Origin: Dipteris shenzhenensis
Lineage: Eukaryota; Polypodiophyta; Polypodiopsida; Gleicheniales
Assembly: GCA_047967505.1 (NCBI GenBank)
Contig: CM106539.1
Direction: 5' to 3' (one strand)
Length of the DNA stretch: 64,000 bases
Part shown: positions 22,601 through 33,751 of the stretch, piece after piece
Numbering within the stretch: the first letter of the stretch is position 1
How the letters are laid out: each line of letters begins with the position of its first letter
Notes under the pieces: model-generated
What the model was told of the DNA's origin: nothing
Databases searched by the model: none
The model's input: the letters and a program-made list of their open reading frames with translations, nothing else
Program-made: the position numbers and the translations under genes

Positions 22601-23202
22601 CCATGAAAAAACACGGTCCTAAGTGTGTTAATTAAACAAGTACTTATCAGATGGGGGCTCCACTTTGCATGCAAGTCTGTTTCAACTACTTTGAGGTGTG
22701 CGCAAAGTATTGTCACCATCAGATATGCTTTGCATGGTCGATCACGCATTGTACACCATTTTTTCCCTAGTGATATGGACATCCACAAAAAAACACACCC
22801 TTAGGTGTGTTATCTGACCAAGTACTTATCGGATGGGTGTGCCTCTTTGAGAACATTTCAATAACACCTAGGTTGAGGTGTACGAAAAGTGTTGTGCCCA
22901 TCGTATATCCTTTGCATGGTCGATCGATCATTAAATACTTTTTTTGCTCTAGTGTCATGCACATCCGTAAAAAAACACGCTGCTAGGTATGTTATCTGAT
23001 CAAGCACTTATGGGATGGGCGTGCCACTTTGCATGTAAGTCAATTCCACCTAGTTGAAGGTGTGTGCAAATGATTGTGCCCATCAGATATGCTTTGCATT
23101 GTTGAACAAGCATTAAAAACTGTTTTGGCCTTAGTGTTATGCACAATCATCAAAAAATGCAGTCCTAGATGTGTTATTCGACTAAGTACTTATGGGATGG
23201 GC
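19621..23202. repeat. Satellite array: about 183-bp monomers in a three-monomer higher-order repeat
   Basis: The landmark ATCGGATATGCTTTGCAT recurs at 19841, 20023, 20207, 20391 and 20573, that is every 182-184 bp. Three monomer types alternate: one with GTAAGTCAATTCCACC, one with CGCAAGTCCGTTTCAACTA and one with GAACATTTCAATACCACC. The composite unit marked by CACAACCATGA recurs at 19901, 20451, 20961, 21507, 22050 and 22597 (550, 510, 546, 543, 547 bp). The 510-bp unit lacks about 40 bp in its third monomer near 20700. Monomers are 183 bp, close to nucleosome spacing. Small cysteine-rich frames of 60-65 codons in this array are repeat artefacts. The array resumes beyond the nested copia at 28670. 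Confidence 0.95.
23198..23202. repeat. Left target-site duplication of copia family X copy 2
   Basis: TGGGC precedes the element; the same bases follow at 28670-28674. Joining the flanks restores the satellite phrase seen elsewhere in the array. Confidence 0.95.
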
Positions 23203-23500
23203 TGTAAAGAAGAAGGGAGAGAGATAGGAGACTCAAGTTCAGCTTTCTTCACAACACACAAAAGAGAGAGGACACAAGGTTGGAGGGTGAAGCCTTTCTT
23301 CACTTTTGCACACAACAACAATTACAATAGAAGAGGGAAATACCCTATATGTCAAACCCTAGAATACGTGGTTCATATGTGAACCCAAACCAAAACATAC
23401 GTGGTAGTCTAACTACACCACGAGTACAACTAACATAGGCGGTGACATAAATGATAGTCATCCAGGAGATATGTCGGGGATAGAGCTTGATATCTCAACA
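23203..23500 (-). repeat. 3' LTR of copia family X copy 2
   Basis: 298 bp. Reads TGTTGAGATATC at its minus-strand start (23500) and TTTACA at its end. No difference from 28372-28669 was found on reading through. The gag-pol frame runs into it, stopping at 23458. Confidence 0.95.
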
Positions 23501-26500
23501 CTCCCCCTCAAGCTCAAATCCATCTCACGTACACCAAGCAAGCTCCTAAATCTGCGAAGCTTCTCGGTACCCAATGCCTTCGTAAAGATATCAGCCACCT
23601 GCTCCTCAGTGCTGACATAGACAAGATCAATCTCACCAGCTAGAACCTTCTCTCTCACAAAGTGATAATGCACCTCAATGTGCTTCGTTCTAGCATGATA
23701 AACTGGGTTATTAGCAAGCATGATGCTGCTAATGTTGTCACAATGAATGACAACTGCTGCATGAACTGACTGTCCCATATCTGCAAGTAGCTTCCGTAAC
23801 CAAGCTACCTCACATGCAGCCATTGCTGCACCCCTGTACTCAGCCTCTGTGCTCGACAAGGCAACTGTTGGCTGCTTCTTGCTGCTCCAACTGATGGCAC
23901 CACTCCCAAGGGAAAACATAAAACCACTAGTAGATCTCCTGTCTGAGACACTACCAGCCCAGTCAGCATCTGTGTATCCATGTACCTGTAATGCACACCC
24001 AGCTTCATAAAGCAGTCCATAATGCAATGTGGACTTCACATACCGCAGTATGTGCCTAGCCGCATCCAAATGTGGCTTCCTCGGTGCCTGCATAAACTGA
24101 CTCACCAGCCCCATAGCATAGCTCAAATCTGGTCTGGTTATAGTCATGTAAATCAAGCTACCTACTATGCACCTGTACATAGTAATATCTTCAAGAAGCT
24201 CACCTGTCTCTGCATTGAGCTTCACATTCTGCTCCAATGGAATAGAAATAGGCTTACAGCCTGTCATCCCATATTTGGACAGCATGTCCAAACCGTATTG
24301 CCTTTGCAATAGCCATATCCCACTCGGGAATCTAATAACCTCAATGCCCAAGAAGTAATGCAGCTCTCCCAAATCCTTCATCTCAAATTTCTGCTTCAAC
24401 AGCAGCTTCACTTCATTAATGTCTGCATCACTATCACCTGTAATAATCAAGTCATCAACATAGATGACTATAAGCACAATCCCTCTGTTTGTCCTTTTCA
24501 CATAAAGTGAAAAATCTGAATTGGAAATTTGAAATCCAATAGTGACAAGATATTGCCCTATCTTGTCTGACCATGCCCTCGGCGCCTGTTTTAAGCCATA
24601 CAAGGCTTTGCGCAACCTGCATACAAAATCGGGGTGTGCATTATCCTCATAACCTTCTGGCTACATCATATAAACCTCTTCCTGCAAATCACCATATGCA
24701 AGAAGGCATTTTTCACATCCATCTGATGCAAAGACCATCCCTTTGCAGCAGCCATAGCAATTACTGCTCTCACGGTTGCCATCCTTGCAACTGGGCTGAA
24801 AGTTTCCTCATAGTCAATTCCATATGTCTGTGCAAAACCTTTGGCAACCAATCTTGCCTTGTACCTGCTAACAGACCCATCAGCATTGTGCTTTACTTTG
24901 TAAACCCACTTGCAGCCAATAGCCTTCTTATCATGAGGCAAAGGCATCAAATCCCAAGTGTGGTTTGCATCCAAGGCAGCCATCTCTTCATCCATAGCTG
25001 CTTCCCAATTTTTATGCCCTGCTGCATCCTCAAAACATGTGGGCTCTGGCTCCTTCAGAACCTTGACCATATAAGCATAGTGATGTGTTGTATACCCATC
25101 ATATCTCAGCCTGTCAACTGGATACTTAATACGAGTGGACCTCCGTACAACTGGATCAGTTGCAGGAGTCTTTAAATCATGCCTGCTTTTCCTTGCACCA
25201 GGTGTAACAACAGAAGGAATCCCAAGTTCCTCATCAAGGCTCATTTCAGAGCCGCTTGACTCTCCATCAACATGAGAGCTACCAGCAGACACATCAAACA
25301 CTGGAGTATGGTCCACTTTTTCTTTTCCCTTATGTGATACCTGCACAACACTATCAGGACTGCCATGTGACGATTCACTAGATCTCAATCTCCCTGTCCA
25401 TGCATTAGATCCACTAGTAGAGGACTCTCTGGGTCCACTCAAGGCTTGAGATTGCTGCTCTGCATTTATTGCAGCATTCCCATTTCCTGCATCTGCATCT
25501 CCTACCATAACAGTTGGTGCATACCAGCTGCTCATTTCATCAAAAACAACATCTCTGCTCACTTGCATTTTGCGAGTGGAAGGGTTATAACAGTGATACC
25601 CTTTCTGGTGCTGAGCATATCCAATAAAGATGAATTTTTCTGCCTTTGGATCCAGCTTGGTTCTCTTCTCATTAGGAACATGAACATACACTATGCAACC
25701 AAATACCTTCAAGTGAGAAATATCTGGTTTTTGGCCTGTATACATTTCTTCAGGCGTCATGCCATGGACAGCTGCAGTGGGAGTTCTGTTCATAATATAA
25801 ACAGCAGTTGCTACTGCTTCAGCCCAAAAATAATCAGGCATGTTTTTCTCATTTAGGATCGCCCGTCCTACTTCTGCAATATGCCTGTTCTTCCTTTCTG
25901 CAACCCCATTCTGCTGAGGGGTAGACCTGCATGAGTACTTCCTTTGAATTCCTTGTTCTTTCAGATATTCACAAAATTCTTCTGAAAAGTACTCTCCCCC
26001 TCCATCAGATCTTAGCACTTTAATATGCACACCTTTCTCTTTTTCAACCATGGCCTTAAAAGCCTTGAAATGGCTGAACACTTCACTTTTGTGCTTCATA
26101 AAATAAATCCACACCTTCCTAGTGTAGTCATCAATAAACGTCACATAATAATGGCATCCACCAATAGAAGCAGCTTTGGTTGTCCAAACATCTGAATGGA
26201 TCACTTCCAAAGGTCTTTTGCTCACCTTAGCATTTTTGGGAAATGCATGTCTGGCCTGCTTACCCATTTGGCATGCTTCACATACCTTTTGCATTCCCTC
26301 AACTCTGAATTTAGGCAAACCTGCAACAATGTTTTTCGTTTGCATAGATTTCAGCCTTTGTATAATCACATGCCCAATGCGCTTGTGCCATATCTCAATA
26401 TCTACAATGACACCTCTCCCATGCGCAAACATAGCAACTTTCACCTCAGGCATATCAACATCCAAGGTGAACATTCTGCCATTTTTGTTGCCTTTCGCAA

Positions 26501-27815
26501 CCAAGCGGCACTTATTTTTCAAGTCCTCAACGAAGCATCCATCAGGATTAAATCTAACCTGCAGACCTTGCTCAACCATCTGGCCAACTGAAACCAGGTT
26601 CTTAGTGATTTTTGGAACATGAAGTACATCTGCCAAGTACTTTGTTTTGCCATCCTGCATAGCCAATGGCACTTTACCAACCTGCGTAATTGGGTGCGCA
26701 GTATCATCACCTGTTTCAACATAACCTGGCTTATCCAAATTTCTAACATCATGAAACCACTCACCATGACTGGTCATGTGGTTAGAGGCACCTGAATCAA
26801 CATACCAAACATCATTGCAAGCTGCAGCATCTCTTGACATGGAGTTAACCATATGCTGCATCACAAAAAGGTGCTCATTTCTGTCGTCACCATGCCCACT
26901 TGATGATGCATAGTTGCTTTGCTGCAACTTCCCACTTTTGATGTCATTCTGTTTTTTATAGCATGTATTCTCCTTGTGTCCAGGCTTTCCACAATAATAG
27001 CATTCTGTGCTGCTATTTACTTGCTGGTTCCTTTGCCATGAACCACGGCCTCTTTGGCTCCTTCTGCCTCTAGAACTACCACGTCCTCCTCCATAGGACT
27101 GGTTTTCCTGTTGTTGCTGTTGGTTCTGATTTCCTGCACGGCCACCAAAACGGCCTCTTCCTCTACCCCTGCCTCTACCTGTATTCGAGTAGAAAGCAGT
27201 CTCTTGAGAAGTTGAGGTGGCTGAACCACCATTCCTTTGCTCTTCACTCAGCAAGAGAGCAATAAGTTCCTGAAAATCAGGAAATGTTTCACGGACTCCA
27301 ATGGATGTCCGAAACTGTGCATAATCTTTCCCAAGACCATTCAAGGTCACGGACACTAAGTCCTCATCATCAACAGGTGCTCCAATGGAGGCAAGAGAAT
27401 CTGTAAGGCCTTTCACCTTCAAGGAATACTCATTTATATTCATATTTTTCCTTTGCACATTGTGCAACTCCTGCTTTAGCTGCATCTTTCGTGCTTTGGT
27501 ATTTGTGCTATACAGCTTCACCAATGTATCCCATGCCTCCTTAGGTGTCTCTACATCCTGTATGTGCACAATCATAGAATCTGAAATGCTAACAGACAGC
27601 CAATACAAGCATTTTCTGGCTTTTTCATGCCATTCTTTAAAGGCCTTCAATTCAGCAGGAGTGGGAGCAGCACCCAAAACTGGTTCTGTAGTTTCACCAC
27701 TGATGTAATCCCAAACTCCCTTTCCCATAAGGAAGTTTGTCATCCTGAACTTCCATGCTTGGAAGTTGTTCTTGTCAAGCTTCTCATTGACAATGGTAGA
27801 CAGATTCTCAGACAT
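23458..27815 (-). pseudogene. Copia family X gag-pol, broken once in reverse transcriptase
   Basis: Start is ATG 27813-27815 (MSENLSTIV). Open to 24666 with UBN2 Gag, a CCHC knuckle ([14 protein letters not shown], about 26965-27005), protease DSGAS (about 26790), pre-integrase HHCC and integrase. Early in RT, after NAFLH, two extra bases at about 24693-24699 shift the frame. The original frame then resumes but carries TAG at 24661-24663 before continuing through [19 protein letters not shown] (about 24440-24465) and RNase H (DADWAGS) to 23458. The intact family Y protein has [10 protein letters not shown] at the equivalent site, which locates the lesion. Without the two lesions the frame would be complete. 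Confidence 0.93.
23501..23510 (-). other. Polypurine tract of family X copy 2
   Basis: TGAGGGGGAG on the minus strand lies immediately before the 3' LTR and inside the pol frame. Confidence 0.85.
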
Positions 27816-28371
27816 TTTACAAATCACGAATTGCAACAGCAACTTGTAAACACAGCAAATGCCTCAGAAGGGCAAATAGCAAAACTTCTGCAAAAAGCCT
27901 CACAGGGGCAGATATGCAACACTGACGAAAGTGGTATTTCACCACACAGTCACTTCCTAGTGACGATTTTGCATCAACAGGCAACAGGCATGAATCTGCA
28001 ACTCCCAATATCTTTGCACACAGGCATACGATGCAATTTCTGTGGCACCTTTCCACCGACTGGCCGCGCGCAGTGGTCGCACAGCAAAAACAAGGCCTTT
28101 TTCTGAGTGCCTGCGATGAACTTCCGCCTTCAAAACGGGCCCCGAAACGGCCTTCAAAACGGGCCCCGAAATGCAGCATATACTGTGCTCTCGCCACACC
28201 GCGAAGGGCCTCTCAATCTGAAGCAGTGCACTCCTGCACTTCTGGCTGTGCTACCTGCAGAGATTTGCTCCCAAACTCGAAATAGGAAAGCAACACTGGT
28301 CCTCTTACCAGGACACCACAAACTTGGCTTGCTTTCTTGAGCTCCTTACCACGAATAAGGCTCTGATACCA

Positions 28372-28669
28372 TGTAAAGAAGAAGGGAGAGAGATAGGAGA
28401 CTCAAGTTCAGCTTTCTTCACAACACACAAAAGAGAGAGGACACAAGGTTGGAGGGTGAAGCCTTTCTTCACTTTTGCACACAACAACAATTACAATAGA
28501 AGAGGGAAATACCCTATATGTCAAACCCTAGAATACGTGGTTCATATGTGAACCCAAACCAAAACATACGTGGTAGTCTAACTACACCACGAGTACAACT
28601 AACATAGGCGGTGACATAAATGATAGTCATCCAGGAGATATGTCGGGGATAGAGCTTGATATCTCAACA
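28372..28669 (-). repeat. 5' LTR of copia family X copy 2
   Basis: 298 bp, apparently identical to the 3' LTR. The primer-binding site TGGTATCAGAGC (minus strand, 28360-28371) abuts it. Confidence 0.95.
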
Positions 28670-29290
28670 TGGGCACGCCACTTTGCATGTAAGTCAATAA
28701 TACCTAGGTTGAGACGTGTGGAAAGTAGTGTGATGATCGCATATGCGTTGCATTGTCGATTAAGCATAAATTAGCATTTTTGCCTTAGTGTCATGGACAA
28801 CAACCAATAAAAAACATGGTCCTAGGTGTGATATTCTAAAAAGTACTTATTGAATGGGCGTTCCACTTTGCATGTAATACCATACCACCGCTTTTGAGGC
28901 ACGTGCAAAGTATTGTGCCCATTATATATGCTTTACATGGTAGATTGAGTATTAAATACCGTTTTTGGCCTTGGTGTCATGTACAACGGTCAAAAAACAC
29001 GATCGTAGATGTATTTTTCAAACAAGTACTTATCGGATGGGGATGCCACTTTGCACACAAGTCAATATTGCCTAGGTTGAGGAACGTGCAAAGTCTTGTG
29101 TCCATTGGATATGCTTTGCATAGTCGATCTCACATGATACACCATTTTGTTCCTAGTGTTATGCACAATCATCATAAAATACGTTTGGAGGTGTGTTATC
29201 TGAACAAGTACTTATGGGATGGGTGCACCACTTTGTATGCAAGTCAATAAGACCTAGGTTGAGGCATGTACAAAGTTTTGTGCCCATCGG
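28670..29290. repeat. Satellite array, right part, more diverged
   Basis: The array continues in register after the copia insertion (GGGCACGCCACTTTGCATGT). Three to four further monomers follow, with landmarks near 28740, 28920, 29100 and 29285. They are more diverged than those on the left, as is usual at array edges. Confidence 0.9.
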
Positions 29291-30110
29291 AGAAATGTAG
29301 ATGCGATAATATTAGAAAATTCTCAGTATGTGTATATGTGTGTGTGTGTGGCAAACAATTTTGATACAACAAAGTAAACACCTAGTGCACAAATTATGCA
29401 CTTCATACCTTGAGTAAATAATCTTGTTGATGAGGATAAATACGCCCTTGAATAAAAGCAATAGGATCGCTTTGACACCTGTGATTTTGTTGTATGACCA
29501 CAATAGGATCGCTTTGACACTTGTGATTTTGCCCACATGTAAGTTTGCAAATAGTATAAAAAATCATATAATAATATACTAATAGTTTGCAAATGTGTAT
29601 AGCAAGTGAGTAATGGGAAGTGGAAGTGGGAGCGAGGAGGGAGGAGTGGAATGGGAGAGGGAAGTAATAGGGGTGTATGATAATAAGTATAAAAAATAGT
29701 ATAATAATATATTAATAGTTTTCAAATGGCAAGTGAGTAATGGGAAGTGGAAGTGAGAGTGGGGAGGGAAGAATGGAATGGGAGAGGGGAAGGTAATAGG
29801 GGAGTAGGAAAATAAGGGAGTGAAATGAGTGAGGGAGTTAATAGGGGATGAAAAAGAGGAGGGTGAGATGGGGAAATATGGGATTTTGGGAAATGGGAGG
29901 AGTATGGGACGTGGTGGAAATGTGGGATGGGAGTGGTGGCAATGGGGAGGAAGAAGAAATGGATGGATGGTGGGGGGAGGGCTAATGGAAGATTGGTATG
30001 AGGGATGGGGGTCCAATGGGAGAGGGGGAGTAATGGGAGCCAATGGGAGAGGGGATAAATTAAAAGCCAATAGGAGAGAGGGGAGGAATGGAAAGCCAAT
30101 AGGAGAGGAG
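29291..30110. repeat. Short direct repeats grading into purine-rich DNA
   Basis: A (TG)n run lies near 29334-29350. A unit of about 41 bp (AATAGGATCGCTTTGACAC) occurs at 29460 and 29501. A unit of about 120 bp with AGTAATGGGAAGTGGAAGTG occurs at 29609 and 29737. From about 29600 the plus strand becomes A/G-rich. The proline/serine-rich frame on the minus strand here is a composition artefact. Confidence 0.75.
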
Positions 30111-30130
30111 GAGGAAAACCTAATTTTTCT

Positions 30131-30262
30131 TATATATAGTCTTCCTTCTTCATTCATTCTCCCCTCATTTCATTCATTGAAGCAAGAAAGCAAGGACGAT
30201 CAAGAGAGCAAGGAAGGAAGAGCAAGAAAGCAAGAAAGAGCAAACTTACAAACTTTTTCCAG
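30131..30262 (+). promoter_or_regulatory. Promoter plus first exon, copy 1 (distal)
   Basis: TATATATA (30131-30138) is followed by a CATTCATT-rich leader with TTTCATTCATTGAAGCAA, then CTTTTTCCAG and a splice-donor-like GTACTTGCA at 30263. The same arrangement occurs at 32589-32701. I infer a TATA promoter, a non-coding first exon and an intron start. Transcription start and use are unproven. Confidence 0.5.
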
Positions 30263-30299
30263 GTACTTGCAAATTTTTTTTATTAATTCTTTATCTAGA

Positions 30300-32330
30300 T
30301 TTTTTTTAAAAATTTGAAGAGAGAAGAACTAGAGAGAGAAAGGTTGAGGGGAGGAGAAGAAGAGGATGGAGGGGTTGGAGGGAAGGAAGGAGGAAGGGAG
30401 GGAGAGGCGGGGGCGGAGTAGAGGAGGGAAGGGGGGGACTGGGACAGTCTCCCCTGGAGGGGGGAAGGGGGGAGGGGGGGCTGGCGGAAGGGGAGGAGGG
30501 GGGGGGGACTGGCAGGGGGGAAGGGGGGAGGGAGGGCTGGCGTCAGGGAGGGGGGCCTGGCGGCGGGGAGGGGGGGGAAGGGGGGAGTGGGGAAGGGGGG
30601 GGGCGGGGGTGAAGGGGGGGGAGAGGGAAGGGGGTGGGAGGGGCTGGCGGCCGCGGCCGCCAGCCCGAGGGAAGGGGGGGAACGGAGGGTGGGGAAGAGG
30701 AGGGGGGAAGGGCTGCGAGGGGGGGGTGGGGGGTTGGTGGGCACGACGGTCAGCTCGGGAGAAGGGGGAGGGGAGGGGGGAGAGGGGGCGGGGAGGGGGG
30801 GCAGGGGAAGGGGGTGGGAGGGGTGAAGGGGGTGGGAAGGGCTGGCGGCTGCGACCGCCAACCCGGGGGAAGGGGGGGGAAGGGCGGGTGGGGAAAAGGG
30901 GGGGGAGGGTTGAGAGGGGGGGGTTGGGGGGTTGGCGGCCGCGGCCGCCAACCCAAGGTAAGGGGGGAGGGGGGGGGAGAGGGGGGGGGCAGGGGTGAAG
31001 GGGGGGGAGGGGGAAGGGGGTGGGGTGCGAGAGGGGGGGTGCGAGGGGGTGCGAGAGGGGGGGGAAGGCTGGCGACAGCCCATGGAGGGGGAAGGGGGTG
31101 GGGTGCGAGAGGGGGGGAAGGGCTGGCGGCCGCAGCCGCTAGCCCGAGGGAAGGGGGGGAAGGGGGGGTGGGGAAGAGGGGGGGAGGGCTGAGAGGGGGG
31201 GGGCTAGGGGGCTGGCGGCCACGGCTGCCAGCCCGGGGTAAGGGGGGAGGGGTCAGGGAAGGGGGGGTGGGGGTGAAGGGGGGGGAGGGGGAAGGAGGTG
31301 GGGTGCGAGAGGGGGGGTGCGAGGGGGTACAAGAGGGGAGGGAAGGCTGGCAACCGCAGTCGCCAACCCGTGGAGGGGGAAGGGGGTGGGGTGCGAGAGG
31401 GGGGGGTGCAAGGGGGTGCGAGAGGGGGGGGAAGGCTGGCGACCGCGATCGCCAGCCTGTGGAGGGGGGGCGGGGGTGAAGGGGCAAGAGGGGGAAGGGG
31501 GTGCAAGGGGGGTGGGGGAAGGGGGGGTGGAGGGGAAAGGGGGTCGGACGGGGGCGGGGAGTGGGTCGGGAAAGGGGGGAGGGGAGGCTAGCAGCCGCGG
31601 CCACTAGCCCGGGGGAAGGGGGGAGGGGGGTGGGGGGGAAGGGGGGAGGAAGGGGGTGGGACGGCGGGGGAGGAAGGGGGGAGGGGGGGGGCTGGCAGCC
31701 ACGACCGCCAGCCCTGGGGAAGGGGGGAAGGGGGGGTGGAGGGGGAAGGGGATGGGATGGGGGCGGGGGGAAAGGGGGTAGGGGGGGAAAGGGGGTGGGA
31801 CAGGGGCGGGGGGAAAGGGGGTGGGGGGGGGCTGGCATCCCTGGGGAAGGGGGGAAGGGGGTGGGACAGGGAGAGCAGAGGGGGAAGGGGGTGGGGAGGG
31901 GGGGGAAGGGGGGAAAGGGGGGAAAGGGGGTAGGGGGGGGCTAGCTGCCGCGGCCACCAGCTTGGGGAAGGGGGGATGGAGGGGGAAGGGGGTGGGACGG
32001 GGAGAGCAGAGGGGGAAGGGGAGGGGGGGAGGGGGAAGGGGGGGGTAGAGGGGGAAGGGGAGGGGGGGAGCGGGAGGGGAGGGGAGGGGGGGGAGGGGTT
32101 TTGGCAGCAAAGGGAGGGGAGGGGAGGGGAGGGGAGGGGAGGAGGGGAGGGCGGGGGGTCGAGGGAGGGAGGGGTTTTGGCGGCGGAGGGAGGGGAGGGG
32201 AGGAGGGGAGGGCGGGGGGTCGAGGGAGGGAGGGAGGGAGGGGAGCAGAAGGAGAGAGAGGAGAGAGAGAGGGAGAGGAGAGGAGGGAGCAGAAGGAGAG
32301 AGAGGGGAGAGGAGGATTTGACTTACTATC
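30300..32330. repeat. 2-kb purine-strand minisatellite with GC-rich palindromic cores
   Basis: The plus strand is almost entirely G and A for 2 kb. It is punctuated about every 60-150 bp by a palindromic core related to GGCGGCCGCGGCCGCC, near 30643, 30735, 30841, 30933, 31067, 31121, 31211, 31345, 31434, 31587, 31691, 31829 and 31940. Core variants often keep paired changes or lose one arm. After 32090 only the G/A tract with GGAGGGGAGG repeats remains. Long glycine-rich or proline-rich frames across it reflect composition and are not genes. Such DNA could form G-quadruplexes, triplex DNA and cruciforms. Confidence 0.95.
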
Positions 32331-32588
32331 ACGAGCAAGAGCGACAAATAAGATTTGACTTACGAGAAGAATGAAAAGGACTTACGAGAAGAAAGTATCA
32401 AGAAGAATGTTAAAGAAAGTATCAAGAAGAATGTTGAACACAAATTTGAATTCAAAAGGAATGTACGAGAAGAAAGTATGAGAAGAATGTTGAACACAAA
32501 TTTGAATTCAAATTTATAATGAATTCAAATTTCCCCCTCTTTTTTGAAAATTCAAATTTATGCGTAGTAGGAGTGGGCTAGTTTTTCT

Positions 32589-32701
32589 TATATATACTTT
32601 TCTTTCCATTCATTCATTCTAACTCTCTCCTCATTTCATTGAAGCAACCAAGAGCGGAAGAGAAAGGATAAGCGGAGCCTTACTTTTTTCACTTTTTCCA
32701 G
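32589..32701 (+). promoter_or_regulatory. Promoter plus first exon, copy 2 (proximal)
   Basis: TATATATA (32589-32596) is followed by the CATTCATTCATTC leader, TTTCATTGAAGCAA, and CACTTTTTCCAG with a donor-like GTACTTGCA at 32702. It duplicates 30131-30262. It lies about 1.05 kb upstream of an acceptor-like TTTCTTGTAG that directly precedes the ATG at 33752, so it is the likelier promoter for that gene. Confidence 0.55.
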
Positions 32702-33748
32702 GTACTTGCATTCTTTTTCATTCGTCTTGTAATTCTTTTTCTTTACTTACAATTCTTTTTCAATTAGTTTCTTGTTAAAGTTTTTGAGTTCTATTTTTTA
32801 AAATTCATCTTGTAATTCTTTTTCTTTACTTACAATTCTTTTTCAATTAGTTTATTGTTAAAGTTTTTGAGGAGGGGGGTCTTTTAGAAGGCATTACAAT
32901 TCTTTTTAAATTAGTTTCTTATTTGAGTTTTTGAGTTCTATTTTACCAATCGAAGCCATGCTCAAATTTTTCTAACTAGTTCCTAATCGTTGTCAGTCCC
33001 TTCGCTCACATGCGATTTAACACTCATAACATGCTATTAAATAAGACCTTTTACCATTTACCAAGAAGTTTATCAGTGGGCAGATTGCATGAGCAGATAT
33101 CAGTGGATAGATTACATATATCAGTGGACATATTACATGTCATGGGACATACTGAAGCTTGATGATTATTGGTTATTTTTATTGCATTTGTATAAATATT
33201 TAAGCTCCTTTATTGTCATAAAAACCCTTGTAAAGCCTTCTATGCTATTTTTTACATTTATTGTCATATGAAGCACCTTGTAATAAACCCAACCATTCAC
33301 TATTTGACGAGTATCAGTGGGATGCATAAGTGGATATCATGTGGGCTGCATAAGTGGATATCAGTGGAACAGTTTTTAGTAGGTAGATTGCATCAGTTGG
33401 GTATCAGTGCACAGATATCAATGGATGGACAGAATACATGTCATCACGAAGATTGAAGCTTTATGACTAGAGGACAAATCAATGGATGGACAGATTACAT
33501 GTCTTCACGAAGATTGAAGCTTTATCACTAGACGACATTTTATATTACTTGTAAAGCTTTATTGGCTAATTTTTTTACATTTGTACAAATATTTAAGCCT
33601 TGTAAAGCCTTCTAGGCTATTTCCCACATTCATTGCCATATGAAGCCTTGTAAAGCCTTTTGGGCTATTTCCCACATTTATTGTATCAAGGGTTGCATAT
33701 TGTACTTTACTTGTATGTATCTAAATTCTTCATTATCTTTTCTTGTAG
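32702..33748 (+). other. Putative leader intron with internal direct repeats
   Basis: Bounded by GTACTTG and TTTCTTGTAG. It contains a repeated block with TTACAATTCTTTTTCAATTA (near 32748 and 32831), several ATCAGTGG/CAGATTGCAT variants (33070-33420), and a duplicated segment with CACGAAGATTGAAGCTTTAT (33436 and 33500). No coding content is recognised. Confidence 0.45.
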
Positions 33749-33751
33749 GAT

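Larger units (their letters stand above)
23203..28669 (-). mobile_element. Ty1/copia retrotransposon, family X copy 2, inserted in the satellite
   Basis: This 5467-bp minus-strand element has two 298-bp LTRs (23203-23500 and 28372-28669) that appear identical, a TGGGC duplication, a primer site at 28360-28371 and a polypurine tract at 23501-23510. It is closely related to copy 1. The LTR identity indicates a very recent insertion. Pol is nonetheless broken by a frameshift and a stop, so the element was probably mobilised in trans or decayed just after insertion. Confidence 0.97.

Noticed and set aside
19896-22964. A family of about 60-65-codon cysteine-containing minus-strand ORFs resembling small secreted peptides
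   Set aside because: They recur with the satellite period, start at arbitrary positions and change with each monomer. They are by-products of the tandem repeat.
19621-23202. CRISPR-like array
   Set aside because: Repeats are long, contiguous and diverged, with no unique spacers; the sequence is eukaryotic.
24022-28197. Plus-strand ORFs across copia copy 2
   Set aside because: Antisense shadows of gag-pol; the minus strand carries the conserved domains.
29579-32374. Long proline-rich and glycine-rich ORFs up to 362 codons on both strands
   Set aside because: They track the purine-rich minisatellite in several frames at once. No domain or codon bias is seen; composition alone explains them.
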